Source of the DNA: an uncultured Bacteroidales bacterium
GTDB lineage: Bacteria > Bacteroidota > Bacteroidia > Bacteroidales > F082
Length of the DNA: 64,000 nt
Direction of reading: 5' to 3'
Assembly: GCA_937896505.1 (NCBI GenBank)
Contig: CALBNP010000063.1
Location: 1 to 64,000, forward strand
The notes under the pieces were generated by a model. The model ran no database searches. It was given only the letters and a program-made list of their open reading frames with translations, and was not told where the DNA came from. Below are positions 52,018 to 61,027 of this stretch, piece by piece (the first letter of the stretch is position 1; every line of letters starts with the position of its first letter). Made by a program: the position numbers and the translations under genes.

Positions 52018-53569
52018 ATGAACGTCAAAGAGGTTTACAATCAATTGCTGAAATTGGATGAAAGCATCCAGATTGAGGTCAAGCAGGGCAGTGAGATAGG
52101 CCGCTCTGTCATGGAAACCATTTGTGCGTTCTCAAATGAGCCTGGCATTGTCGAGGGATACATCCTCTTGGGCATCAGCAAGGATTCAAATGGCAGCTAT
52201 TATGTTTCAGGCGTTGACAATCCTGACAAAATCCAGATGAATCTTGCCACACAATGCAGTTCCGTTTTCAATCAGCCCATCCGTCCTTTAATCCATACTG
52301 AAATCGTCGAAGGTAAAGTCATTGTCTTGATTCATGTGCAGGAGTTGCCAGCCGCTCAAAAGCCGTTGTTCTTTTCGAGTCAGGGACTCCCAAGAGGTGC
52401 TTGGCGACGAATAGGCTCCACCGATCAGAGATGCACGGAGGATGATTTGAAATTGTTTTACAATAGCAGCGATAGTTTTGAAACGGCTATTGTTCACGAC
52501 ACAACAGTCGATGATGTTGACGAAAATGCCATAAAAAGGTATAAGCAACTTAGGGCCAATGTCAATCCGATGGCGGAGGAACTTCATTTCGATACAGAGG
52601 ACTTGCTCATATCGTTAGGGTGTGCTAAGAAAATCAATGATGGATTTCGGCTGACTTATGCCGGCCTTCTTACTTTCGGATTGACTGCTTCGTTGAGACG
52701 AATTATGCCTGCCATTCGTATCGACTATATAAGAATCAATGGTAAAGAGTGGATTGAGGATCCTGTCAATAGATTTACCACTATTGATATGCGAGGACCG
52801 CTCATGCTTTTAATCAATAGGATTTTCACAACGGTGACCGATGATTTGCCACATGGATTCATGCTTGAGGAAGGAAAACTGCAGGCGGCATCGTTAGGTT
52901 TGCCGAGCAGGGTGTTGCGTGAAGCGCTTGTCAATGCCATCATTCATAGGGCATATACCGTTCAATCACCGATACAGGTCATCAGATATTCCAACCGTAT
53001 TGAAATCCGAAATCCAGGCTTCTCTTTAAAACCAGTGGAGCAGTTTTCGCAGCCGGGTTCTGAACTGAGAAATCCGTTCATCAGTTCCATTTTCCATGAG
53101 ACCAATTTGGCCGAGACCAAGGGAAGCGGCATTTCTACCATTGGAAGGCTGATGAATGAAGTCGTGCTTTCAAAACCGAGGTTTGAATCGTCAAGACAAT
53201 CCAATTCTTTTACCACTACGATAATGCTTGAAGCCATTGATGATGCAACAAGCATTCTTCTTGCAGAAATGCTTTCGAGTGATACTGCCATGAAAAAAAT
53301 CTGCAAAAGATATTGGTAGTCAGCGTTTAAATACTAAAAAAACTACCACGAAAACTACCACGAAAACTACCACGAAAACTACCACGAAAACCATTGATAT
53401 TTTAGCAAAAATCATCAAGAATCCTTATATTACCGTCAGTAAGTTGGCTGAAATGTTTCAAATCAGTGATGAGGGTGTGCATTATCACATCCGGAAGCTG
53501 ACGAAGCAGGGCCGAATAGTAAGGATTGGCGGCAAAGGCGGCTATTGGAAAATCATTCAAAGCAAGTGA
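52018..53569 (+). pseudogene. AlbA_2/HATPase/winged-helix protein, copy 2 (frameshifted at A7)
   Basis: The first frame (52018-53319, 433 codons) encodes the AlbA_2 domain (QIEVKQGSEIGRSVMETI), the HATPase-like domain (LREALVNAIIHRAYTV) and then stops at RYW. The next frame continues as KSAKDIGSQRLNTKK, then TTTK repeats and a winged helix ending IGGKGGYWKIIQSK at 53569. Removing one A from the seven-A run at 53293-53299 joins them. It may be a real inactivating or phase-variable slip, or an assembly error. The following 53570-53638 has no gene. Confidence 0.85.
53342..53389 (+). repeat. 12-bp in-frame tandem repeat in the copy 2 linker
   Basis: Unit ACTACCACGAAA, four copies, encoding TTTK. 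It lies between the frameshift and the winged helix. It is downstream of the first stop codon, so it would be translated only when the frame is restored. Confidence 0.9.
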
Positions 53570-53638
53570 TTGGCATAGTGCATGATGGATTGGAATATGA
53601 GAATGGATATCGAATTGTATAAATAAATAGTTGATTTT

Positions 53639-54418
53639 ATGAATAGAAGAGAATTGCAGATGCTTGACTTGTTAAAAGAATTAAAACAAGTCTATGGCAT
53701 ATATGGGATTAAAGCTGAATTTGAGGCAGAAGGTGCTCGTATGGATGAACTTATTAGTTTGAGGGAACTGGTTCTCCGTGCAGATCTTGATTTTGTGATA
53801 AAGATTGGAGGATGCGAAGCGGTTCATGATATGAATCAATGTAAATTGTTGGGCGCGACAGGTGTTATGGCACCAATGATTGAAACTCCATTTGCTATAA
53901 GCAAATTCCAATCAGCGGCTGAGCGTGTGTATGGTGAGGAAATAAATACAGTTGAGTGGATAATAAATGCAGAAACTATAACATGCCTTGCAAATTATGA
54001 TGCTATTCTTGAACAGAGTAAAGACTTTTTGCAAGCAGTGACTGTTGGACGTAGTGATTTGTCTGCATCTATGGGAATTAAAAGAAATGAAATTGAGTCA
54101 CAGATGGTTTATGAAACTACACGCGTTTTGGTCGAAAAATCAAAATTGTATGGTTTAAAAACGAATTTTGGTGGAAATATTGGAATTGAAAGTATTCCAT
54201 TTATCCAAAAAATGAGCGATGTGGCCGATCGCTTTGAAACAAGAAAAGTAATTGTTCGTATGGATAATGATGCAGATAAGCTTAGAAAGAGTATCGAAAA
54301 GGCATTGAATTTTGAATTGCTTTATCTTTTGAATAAACGGGATTATTATGAACGTCTTTCATGTGAGGATGAAGCACGTATAGAAAGAATGCGGAAACAA
54401 TTAGGAATGGCAAAATAA
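53639..54418 (+). CDS. HpcH/HpaI-type aldolase/citrate-lyase family protein
   Basis: The 259-residue protein is a TIM-barrel of the HpcH/HpaI aldolase/citrate lyase beta type: AEFEAEGARMDEL with acidic residues, GATGVMAPMIET and TVGRSDLSASMG fit the metal and phosphate-binding loops. It would split or join a 2-keto acid or acyl-CoA. AT-rich like the following two genes. Co-oriented, 4 nt before the kinase gene; substrate unknown. Confidence 0.78.
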   Translation: MNRRELQMLDLLKELKQVYGIYGIKAEFEAEGARMDELISLRELVLRADLDFVIKIGGCEAVHDMNQCKLLGATGVMAPMIETPFAISKFQSAAERVYGEEINTVEWIINAETITCLANYDAILEQSKDFLQAVTVGRSDLSASMGIKRNEIESQMVYETTRVLVEKSKLYGLKTNFGGNIGIESIPFIQKMSDVADRFETRKVIVRMDNDADKLRKSIEKALNFELLYLLNKRDYYERLSCEDEARIERMRKQLGMAK

Positions 54419-54422
54419 CAAT

Positions 54423-55388
54423 ATGTCAAGAATTGTAACTTTTGGAGAAATTATGCTCAAATTGTCAGCAGAAGAATACAGACGACTTGAGCAGACAAAC
54501 CGACTTGGGGTTGAATTCTCAGGTGCTGAGGCAAATGTTGCTGTTTCGCTTTCAAGATTTGGAGCAGATGTGTGTTTTGTTACGAAATTGCCTAAAAACG
54601 ATTGGGGAGAATCAGCCATTACCTGCCTTAGGCAACATGGTGTAGATACACGTTTTATCTCAAGAGGAGGCGAAAGGATTGGAATTTATTTTTCTGAAAA
54701 AGGCGCAAGTCAACGGCCTTCAAAAGTTCTATATGACAGAAAACATTCGTCAATAGCGGAGTCAAATCCTGTAGATTTTGATTGGGAATTGATTTTTGAA
54801 GGTGTTAAATGGTTCCATTTTACTGGTATTACGCCAGCGCTGAGCAAAACAACAGCTTTGATATGTGAACAAGCATGTGTAGAAGCGAAAAAAAGAGGGA
54901 TAACTATTAGTTGTGACCTTAATTATCGCTCAAAACTTTGGTCGTCAGAAGAAGCAAAACGGGAATTGACTAAATTGTGCGAATATGTTGATGTGTGTAT
55001 TGCAAACGAAACGGATTCCATGGATGTTTTCGGATTGTCATCAGAAAAATTGAAGGATGTTTTTAGTTTTAAGTTTGTCTGCGTTACACAACGTGAATCT
55101 TATTCAGCAAGTGATAATGGTTGGTCAGCAATCATGTACACTAACAATGGTGTAATTAGAAGTCCAAAATACGACATCCATATAGTAGATAGAATAGGTG
55201 GTGGTGATTCTTTTGCAGCGGGACTTATTTATGGGTTGATTAATAATTGGGAAGAACAGCGTGCGCTGAATTTCGCAGTAGCAGCGAGTTGCCTCAAACA
55301 AACGATTGAAGGTGATTTTAATTTGGTAACAGTTTCAGAGGTTGAAGATCTTATGAACGGCAACTCTTCTGGAAGAATACAACGATAA
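54423..55388 (+). CDS. PfkB-family sugar kinase (KdgK-like)
   Basis: The 321-residue protein begins VTFGEIMLKLSAEEYRRLEQ, similar to 2-keto-3-deoxygluconate kinase, with EFSGAEANVAVSLSRFG and the C-terminal catalytic motif VDRIGGGDSFAAGLIYG (Asp base in GGGDSFA). It phosphorylates a sugar or keto-acid. With the aldolase upstream and aminotransferase downstream it forms a small catabolic- or biosynthesis-like cassette within the glycan locus. Confidence 0.85.
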   Translation: MSRIVTFGEIMLKLSAEEYRRLEQTNRLGVEFSGAEANVAVSLSRFGADVCFVTKLPKNDWGESAITCLRQHGVDTRFISRGGERIGIYFSEKGASQRPSKVLYDRKHSSIAESNPVDFDWELIFEGVKWFHFTGITPALSKTTALICEQACVEAKKRGITISCDLNYRSKLWSSEEAKRELTKLCEYVDVCIANETDSMDVFGLSSEKLKDVFSFKFVCVTQRESYSASDNGWSAIMYTNNGVIRSPKYDIHIVDRIGGGDSFAAGLIYGLINNWEEQRALNFAVAASCLKQTIEGDFNLVTVSEVEDLMNGNSSGRIQR

Positions 55389-55390
55389 AA

Positions 55391-56557
55391 ATGATTAAAC
55401 CATCAGAAATTTCAAATTCAATACAAACGTCGTATACACGCCAGTTGTTTAATCTTGCCAAGGATTATAATGACGTGATTGACTTTACGCTTGGTGATCC
55501 GGATGTTCAAACACATCAAGCGATTAAAGATGCTGCATGCCGTGCAATTCAGGATGGAAAGACGCGCTATTCGCAGAATGCAGGTTTGCTGGAATTAAGG
55601 CAGACAATTCATGATTATTATTTGCGAAAAGAAGGTCTGAATTATAATCCTGAGAATGAAATACAGGTTTCGGTAGGCGCTATGGAAGGACTTTATCTTG
55701 TTTTTTTGGCATTGCTCAATCCTGGCGATGAAGTTATTATTCCTGCACCGTATTATGTGAATTATACGCAGATGGTGCCGATGTGTCATGGTGTACCAGT
55801 GATAGTTGATAATCCTGATGTAAATGATTTGTCATTTAGAATTCAAGATGTTGAAGATGCTATTAGTCCAAAGACAAAAGCTATTATGCTAAATACTCCT
55901 TGTAATCCAACAGGAAAAATAATCCCTCAAGAAACACTTATGGGTGTTGCTGAATTGGCGATAAAACACAATCTAGTTGTGATTGCGGATGAGGTGTATA
56001 AATGTCTTGTGTATGACAAGCGAGAATGGAAGAGCATTGCATCATTTGACGGGATGCGAGAACGTACAATTATTATCAATTCCCTTAGTAAAGAATTTTG
56101 CATGACAGGATATCGTATCGGTTACGTCCTTGGTCCAAGCGAGATTATCGCTGCGATGACGAAGCTACAGGAAAATGTTGCTGCTTGTGCTCCATTACCT
56201 AGCCAGTATGCTGCAATAGAAGCCTTGAGTGGAAAAGAAGATTATTCAAAAGATATGGTGCGAACATTTACAGAAAGGAAAAACTGTATAGCAAGTGGTA
56301 TTCGAGCTATACCTGGTTTAGCTTGCTATGAGCCGGAAGCAACTTTTTATCTGATGGTTGATATTTCATCTACAGGGTTGAAATCACTTGATTTTGCATT
56401 AGAATTGTTGAAATCACAACACGTTGCGGTCGTTCCTGGGCTGACATACGGAAAGAGTTGTGATAATTATGTTAGAATTGCATTCACTAAAAATGTTGAA
56501 GAGATTCATGAAGGGGTGAGAAGGATTGGTGAGTTTATGAAAGGAATTATGAAATGA
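55391..56557 (+). CDS. Class I/II PLP-dependent aminotransferase
   Basis: The 388-residue fold-type I enzyme has Schiff-base lysine K234 in NSLSKEFCMTGYRIGY, the LNTPCNPTGKII segment and FTLGDPDVQTHQAI. It is of the AspC/PatA type and acts on amino acids rather than nucleotide sugars. It ends overlapping the ATP-grasp gene by ATGA, so the two are translationally coupled; an amino acid made here may be the ligase substrate, which is inference. Confidence 0.88.
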   Translation: MIKPSEISNSIQTSYTRQLFNLAKDYNDVIDFTLGDPDVQTHQAIKDAACRAIQDGKTRYSQNAGLLELRQTIHDYYLRKEGLNYNPENEIQVSVGAMEGLYLVFLALLNPGDEVIIPAPYYVNYTQMVPMCHGVPVIVDNPDVNDLSFRIQDVEDAISPKTKAIMLNTPCNPTGKIIPQETLMGVAELAIKHNLVVIADEVYKCLVYDKREWKSIASFDGMRERTIIINSLSKEFCMTGYRIGYVLGPSEIIAAMTKLQENVAACAPLPSQYAAIEALSGKEDYSKDMVRTFTERKNCIASGIRAIPGLACYEPEATFYLMVDISSTGLKSLDFALELLKSQHVAVVPGLTYGKSCDNYVRIAFTKNVEEIHEGVRRIGEFMKGIMK

Positions 56558-57768
56558 AAAAACTTTTGATGTTGGGCGGATCGCTCTATCAGACATACGC
56601 TATAAAGGAAGCTAAACGCTTGGGCTATTATGTGATTACGGCTGATTATCTTCCAAGCAATCCTGGTCATAGATTTGCCGATGAATATCATAATGTCAGC
56701 ACCACAGACAAGGATGCCGTGCTCAAGTTGGCTGCTGAATTAAAAGTGGATGGGGTGGTGGCATATGCTTCCGACCCTGCGGCTCCAACGGCAGCTTATG
56801 TTTGTGAAAGGCTTGGTCTTCCCACATCTCCCTATAAATCTGTTGAGATTTTGTCCAATAAGGATCTTTTCCGGAATTTTCTCCAGCAGAATGGCTTCAA
56901 TTGTCCCAAGGCAATGGGGTTCGCGACTTATGAAGAAGCTTTGACACATATTGACGATTTCAAACTTCCGGTTATGGTGAAACCTGTAGATTCATCTGGC
57001 AGTAAAGGCATCAATAAGATGACGGATAAAAGCCAGTTGAAAGATTTCGTAGAAGAGGCTCTGAGTTATTCCAGAGGGAAGCGATTCATAATAGAAGAAT
57101 TCATCGTCAAGAAAGGACATCAGATCTCGGGCGATGCATTTTCCGTTGACGGAAAATTGGTTTTTCATTGCCTAGGCAACGAGTTCTACGACCCGAATTG
57201 CGATAAGGATTTTGCGCCTCTTGGTGAGTGCTGGCCGTTTCAGATGGATCATAAATACATCGAAGACTTGGAACGGCAACTTCAATGGCTAATGACTCTT
57301 TTAAATATGAAGAGTAATGCATACAATGTTGAAGCTATTGTAGGAGAGGATGATAAAGTATATCTTCTTGAACTTGGAGCCCGTTCTGGTGGCTCGCTGA
57401 TACCTCAGGTTACGGAATGTGCCACTGGCATTAATATGGTTACTTGGGTTATTCAGGCTGCTGCGGGAGACCCGATTGACTTGACACCGCTTCGAGGAAG
57501 AATCGAAATGCCTATCAAAGGTTATTGGAGCAACTATATGGTTCATTCCAATGTTACGGGTATATTTCAAAGTATTAGTTTTGATTTGGATTTTAAAAAG
57601 AATCATCTTGTTGATTTTGTCAATGACCTTCACATCGGGGATAAGGTTCACAGATTTCGCGATGCTCAGGATTGTATAGGTGAATTCATTCTCCATTACG
57701 AATCCATGGAGCAGATGTTTGAGGTGATTAAGAATATTGAAAACTATATTGAAGTTAAAGTGAGATGA
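56554..57768 (+). CDS. ATP-grasp domain protein (second copy)
   Basis: The 404-residue protein resembles the gene at 43209: N-terminal MKKLLMLGGSLYQTYAIKEA, ATP-grasp core with LPVMVKPVDSSGSKGINKM, IIEEFIVKKGHQISGDAFSV and LLELGARSGGSLIPQV. It uses ATP to form an amide or ester from a carboxylate. The stop codon overlaps the ATG of the following gene fragment (ATGA), showing that the fragment was once an operon member. Confidence 0.9.
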   Translation: MKKLLMLGGSLYQTYAIKEAKRLGYYVITADYLPSNPGHRFADEYHNVSTTDKDAVLKLAAELKVDGVVAYASDPAAPTAAYVCERLGLPTSPYKSVEILSNKDLFRNFLQQNGFNCPKAMGFATYEEALTHIDDFKLPVMVKPVDSSGSKGINKMTDKSQLKDFVEEALSYSRGKRFIIEEFIVKKGHQISGDAFSVDGKLVFHCLGNEFYDPNCDKDFAPLGECWPFQMDHKYIEDLERQLQWLMTLLNMKSNAYNVEAIVGEDDKVYLLELGARSGGSLIPQVTECATGINMVTWVIQAAAGDPIDLTPLRGRIEMPIKGYWSNYMVHSNVTGIFQSISFDLDFKKNHLVDFVNDLHIGDKVHRFRDAQDCIGEFILHYESMEQMFEVIKNIENYIEVKVR

Positions 57769-57869
57769 AGAATGCAATAGGCGGATATTTCGAACTTGAG
57801 CTTCGCAAGGGAGCGCATTACCACAAGGATGCTTTGAGGTTGAATACGGCTCGGAATTGTTTCGAGTAA
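57765..57869 (+). pseudogene. Truncated 5' fragment of a glycan-locus gene, left copy (34 codons)
   Basis: Encodes MKNAIGGYFELELRKGAHYH, then KDALRLNTARNCFE and a stop. It starts inside the stop of the ATP-grasp gene. A homologous fragment follows the AlbA_2 gene at 59380 and ends at the same codon. I recognise the segment as the start of a polysaccharide-locus protein whose body is missing here. The AlbA_2 start is only 8 nt after it. Confidence 0.8.
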
Positions 57870-57877
57870 GTTGAAAA

Positions 57878-59380
57878 ATGGATAAAAGTGATTGTGAAAT
57901 GATGGAGAGAAACGCTGTCCATAATTTAGTTTACGCTGTTGAAAGTCAGACTTTCGACCGCAAAAGCATTAAAATTGCGGCGAAGGATTTGGCGGTCATT
58001 GTCGTGGCTTTTGCCAATGCGGACGGTGGAACAATCGCTATTGGAATTGCAGATGATGGCGAATTGGAAGGAATTGACAGGCATCAGGAGCATGTGAATG
58101 AGTTGCTGCGCGTTCCGTTCGATTTTTGTCAGCCCACCGTCAAAGTATCGGTGGAAAAGTTGCCGTTTTTCCATGACAATGGAGAGTCGGATCACATTCT
58201 TCTGATGAATGTGCAGCAGAGCCGGAAAGTTCACGCGAACCAAAAAGACGAGGTGTTTTACCGTGTTGGCGACAAGTCCAAGAAATTGACGTTTGACGAG
58301 CGCTTGCAGTTGCTTTATGATAAAGGGGAAATGGTTTATGAAAGCAAATCCGTTTTTGGAGCTTCCATTGATGACCTTGACTTGCAACTTGTTCAATCGT
58401 ATTGCGATTTGATTGGTTACACCAAGTCGCCCTTGGAGTACTTGGAACAGAACGACAAACTGATTGTCAAGGAAGGGAATGGGTACAAGATAAGTTCCGC
58501 TGCCATTCTGCTGTTTGGCAGGAAACCGCAGGATTTCTTTCCTCGTGCGCAAGTGCGTTTCATAAAATATCAGGGGACCGAAGCTTTGACGGGTGCCCAG
58601 ATGAATGTGATGAAAGACGTCGTTTTTGACGGAACCATCCTTGACATGGTGAATAAAAGCATTGCCTTTGTCGGAACGCAGATACGCGAGCATACTTATT
58701 TAGGCAAAGATGCGCGCTTCGTTACCAAGGCTGAATATCCCGAGTTTGTCTGGAAAGAATTGATTATAAATGCGATAACGCATCGCGATTATAGCATTTT
58801 AGGGACAGACATCCAGGTTAAGATGTTTGACGACCGCATTTCTGTGGAGAGTCCAGGCAATTTGCCGAGTATCGTGCGTTTGGACAATATGAGATATGTG
58901 CATTTCTCACGCAATCCCATCATTGCCAAGTTTTTGAAAGTGCATAAATTTGTCCGCGAGTTCGGCGAAGGTGTGGACAGGATGTACCGTGAATTGCAGG
59001 AGGCTGGCAATCCCTCTCCAAAGTATGAGCAGATTGCTTTTATGATTGTCGGAACAGCATATACCTCAATGTCTGTACATTCTGATGAAACGGAGCATGA
59101 ATCTTCGAATGTTACGGATAAGAAACAGAAAGATGAAAGTTCGGAGAAAAGTTCGGAGAAAAGTTCGGAGAAAAGTTCGGAGAAAAGTTCGGAGAAAGTG
59201 TTGTGGTTGATGAAGGAAAACCCCGAAATAGCAATACAGGAACTTGCTGGAAAACTTTCCATAACCACTCGCGGAGTTGAGAAGATAATCGCCAAGTTGA
59301 AGTCTCAAGGTCTGATTACCCGAATAGGACCGGATAAGGGAGGACGCTGGCAGGTTAACGAGATAGAGAAAGGAAAATAA
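57878..59380 (+). CDS. AlbA_2/HATPase/winged-helix protein, copy 3 (intact)
   Basis: The 500-residue protein has the same three-part layout: AlbA_2 domain (about 20-150, SFDR-type SQTFDRKSIKIAAKDLAV, FANADGGTIAIGIADDG), HATPase-like domain (ELIINAITHRDYSI near 295-310, DRMYRELQEAG), the SSEK-repeat linker and a winged helix ending RIGPDKGGRWQVNEIEKGK. It ends overlapping by one base (TAATG) the second fragment copy. Its C-terminal peptide nearly matches copy 1, so these two are close relatives despite different linkers. Confidence 0.9.
   Translation: MDKSDCEMMERNAVHNLVYAVESQTFDRKSIKIAAKDLAVIVVAFANADGGTIAIGIADDGELEGIDRHQEHVNELLRVPFDFCQPTVKVSVEKLPFFHDNGESDHILLMNVQQSRKVHANQKDEVFYRVGDKSKKLTFDERLQLLYDKGEMVYESKSVFGASIDDLDLQLVQSYCDLIGYTKSPLEYLEQNDKLIVKEGNGYKISSAAILLFGRKPQDFFPRAQVRFIKYQGTEALTGAQMNVMKDVVFDGTILDMVNKSIAFVGTQIREHTYLGKDARFVTKAEYPEFVWKELIINAITHRDYSILGTDIQVKMFDDRISVESPGNLPSIVRLDNMRYVHFSRNPIIAKFLKVHKFVREFGEGVDRMYRELQEAGNPSPKYEQIAFMIVGTAYTSMSVHSDETEHESSNVTDKKQKDESSEKSSEKSSEKSSEKSSEKVLWLMKENPEIAIQELAGKLSITTRGVEKIIAKLKSQGLITRIGPDKGGRWQVNEIEKGK
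59138..59197 (+). repeat. 12-bp in-frame tandem repeat in the copy 3 linker
   Basis: Unit AGTTCGGAGAAA, five perfect copies, encoding SSEK. It lies directly before the winged helix. Copy-number change alters linker length in four-residue steps. Confidence 0.92.
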
Positions 59381-59511
59381 TGGATAAGGCAATAGGTGGA
59401 TATTTCGGCTTAGAACTTCGCCATGGCGAACATTATCACAAGGATGCCATCCGGCTGAACACGGCACGGAATTGTTTTGAGTTCGTTTTTTTCAAAACTA
59501 ACATAATATAA
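59380..59511 (+). pseudogene. Truncated 5' fragment, right copy (34 homologous codons, then new sequence)
   Basis: Encodes MDKAIGGYFGLELRHGEHYH, then KDAIRLNTARNCFE, and nine further codons (FVFFKTNII) unrelated to the left copy before a stop. Nucleotide identity to the left copy over the 34 codons is roughly three quarters by eye, mostly third-position changes. The remainder of the gene is absent. Confidence 0.8.
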
Positions 59512-59522
59512 TAACGGAATAA

Positions 59523-59969
59523 ATGAAAATTCAGATAGATACACATTTGACACAAAAAGAAGTTTTCACATTACTTCTGCGTTTTGATGAGGTATTCATT
59601 GAGCCCTTGCACGAGAGTGTTGATTTTGCTGATTATAGTAGTAAGTTAAGCCAATTAGCTCATTTCGTTTTGGTGCATGATCAAGATGTATTGATTGGAT
59701 TTATTGCTTATTATTTGAATGATGAAGGTGAGTTTGCTTACATTTCGTTGACTGCAATTCTTCCCGAGTGGCAACACAAAGGTATCGGGCATTTGATGTT
59801 CACAAGCTTGTATGATTATATTGGGGGGAAGTATTCTTTTTTGAATTTGGAAGTTTTGAAAACCAATATAAATGCGAGAGGTTTTTATAAGAAAGAAGGT
59901 TTTATTATGAGTGAAGATCGCAACGAAAAATTGCTGATGTCAAAAAAACTCATGGACGGAATTGAGTGA
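59523..59969 (+). CDS. GNAT-family N-acetyltransferase
   Basis: The 148-residue protein has the GNAT acetyl-CoA binding segment LTAILPEWQHKGIGHLMFTSLYD (Q/R-x-x-G-x-G/A type) and the ANARGFYKKEGF-like NINARGFYKKEGFIM end. It would acetylate an amine. Glycan loci often carry such enzymes for amino-sugar synthesis (WecD-like). The 110 nt after it hold no gene. Confidence 0.85.
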   Translation: MKIQIDTHLTQKEVFTLLLRFDEVFIEPLHESVDFADYSSKLSQLAHFVLVHDQDVLIGFIAYYLNDEGEFAYISLTAILPEWQHKGIGHLMFTSLYDYIGGKYSFLNLEVLKTNINARGFYKKEGFIMSEDRNEKLLMSKKLMDGIE

Positions 59970-60079
59970 TTATACTGCAATATTCCAAAACCCTTTGGTG
60001 CAGCGAATTGCTTGTAATCTTGTTGATTACGAGTGGTATTTGTGTAAAATGATTTGTTTTGACAATAAATGAATGAGAA

Positions 60080-61027
60080 ATGTCAGATTGCTTGGTAAGT
60101 ATTAGTTGTTTTACATACAATCATGAGCCATACATACGCGAATGTCTGGATGGCTTCGTGATGCAGCAGACGAATTTCCGTTTTGAGGCAATCGTTCATG
60201 ACGATGCATCAACGGATGGAACAGCCGATATTATCCGCGAATATGCGGAGAAGTATCCAGACATAATTAAGCCTATATTTGAAACGGAAAATCAGTATTC
60301 CAAACATGATGGCTCTTTGGAAAGGATAATGAATGAGGCATGCACCGGAAAATACATCGCCCTTTGCGAAGGCGACGACTACTGGACGGATCCGTTGAAG
60401 TTGCAGAAGCAGGTAGATATTCTGGAAAAAGATGAAACATTGATGGCTTGTGTTACAAATTGTTCAGTGGTGAATGATAAAGGTAAAACAATAAAAGAAA
60501 TAAGAGGTGGAGTGGTAAAAGATGATATTGAGGGGAGATATGATTTAAGAGATTTTTTTAATAACAGCCATCTATATCCGACATTGAGTGCCGTTTACCG
60601 TAATTCACATCGTGAAGAAGTTCGAGAGAAGACCGAAATAATGTTGAACCCCTATTTCGGTGATTGGACTTTGTGGGTCGCTTTGCATTGTTTTGGGGAT
60701 TTTTATTTCCTGAATGAGGTTACTTGTGCATACAGAATAAATCCAACATCTTTAACACATACTGACACAATACAGAGAAAAATAGGTTCGGCAAAAGAAT
60801 ATTTTAGACTCTTTCCTGCGGTAGCCTCGGTATTACCGGATGGTTATGAAGACGTACAAAAAGACTTGAGGGATAATACGGCTTGGATATGGTGGGATTT
60901 GGGACATGCTTATTTCAAGGCACATAAATATTCCAAAGCATTATGGTGTTTGTTTAGGTGTGGACTGAAGAATCCATCTTATATGCTTAAGTCAATGATG
61001 TCAGCAATCTCATCCCGAACTGCTTGA
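60080..61027 (+). CDS. Family 2 glycosyltransferase
   Basis: The 315-residue GT-A protein has VSISCFTYNHEPYIRECLDG, EAIVHDDASTDGTADIIREY and ALCEGDDYWTDPLKLQKQVD, the donor and metal-binding motifs (DDAS and DDYW). It adds one sugar to the growing repeat unit. No transmembrane helices; probably peripheral at the inner membrane. Followed by a 360-nt non-coding stretch. Confidence 0.93.
   Translation: MSDCLVSISCFTYNHEPYIRECLDGFVMQQTNFRFEAIVHDDASTDGTADIIREYAEKYPDIIKPIFETENQYSKHDGSLERIMNEACTGKYIALCEGDDYWTDPLKLQKQVDILEKDETLMACVTNCSVVNDKGKTIKEIRGGVVKDDIEGRYDLRDFFNNSHLYPTLSAVYRNSHREEVREKTEIMLNPYFGDWTLWVALHCFGDFYFLNEVTCAYRINPTSLTHTDTIQRKIGSAKEYFRLFPAVASVLPDGYEDVQKDLRDNTAWIWWDLGHAYFKAHKYSKALWCLFRCGLKNPSYMLKSMMSAISSRTA

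Noticed and set aside
53570..53638. Possible gene-end remnant (frame ending HDGLEYENGYRIV) after AlbA_2 copy 2, considered as a third flanking duplication
   Set aside because: No matching segment was found upstream of copy 2 or elsewhere in the window, so duplication is not supported for this copy.
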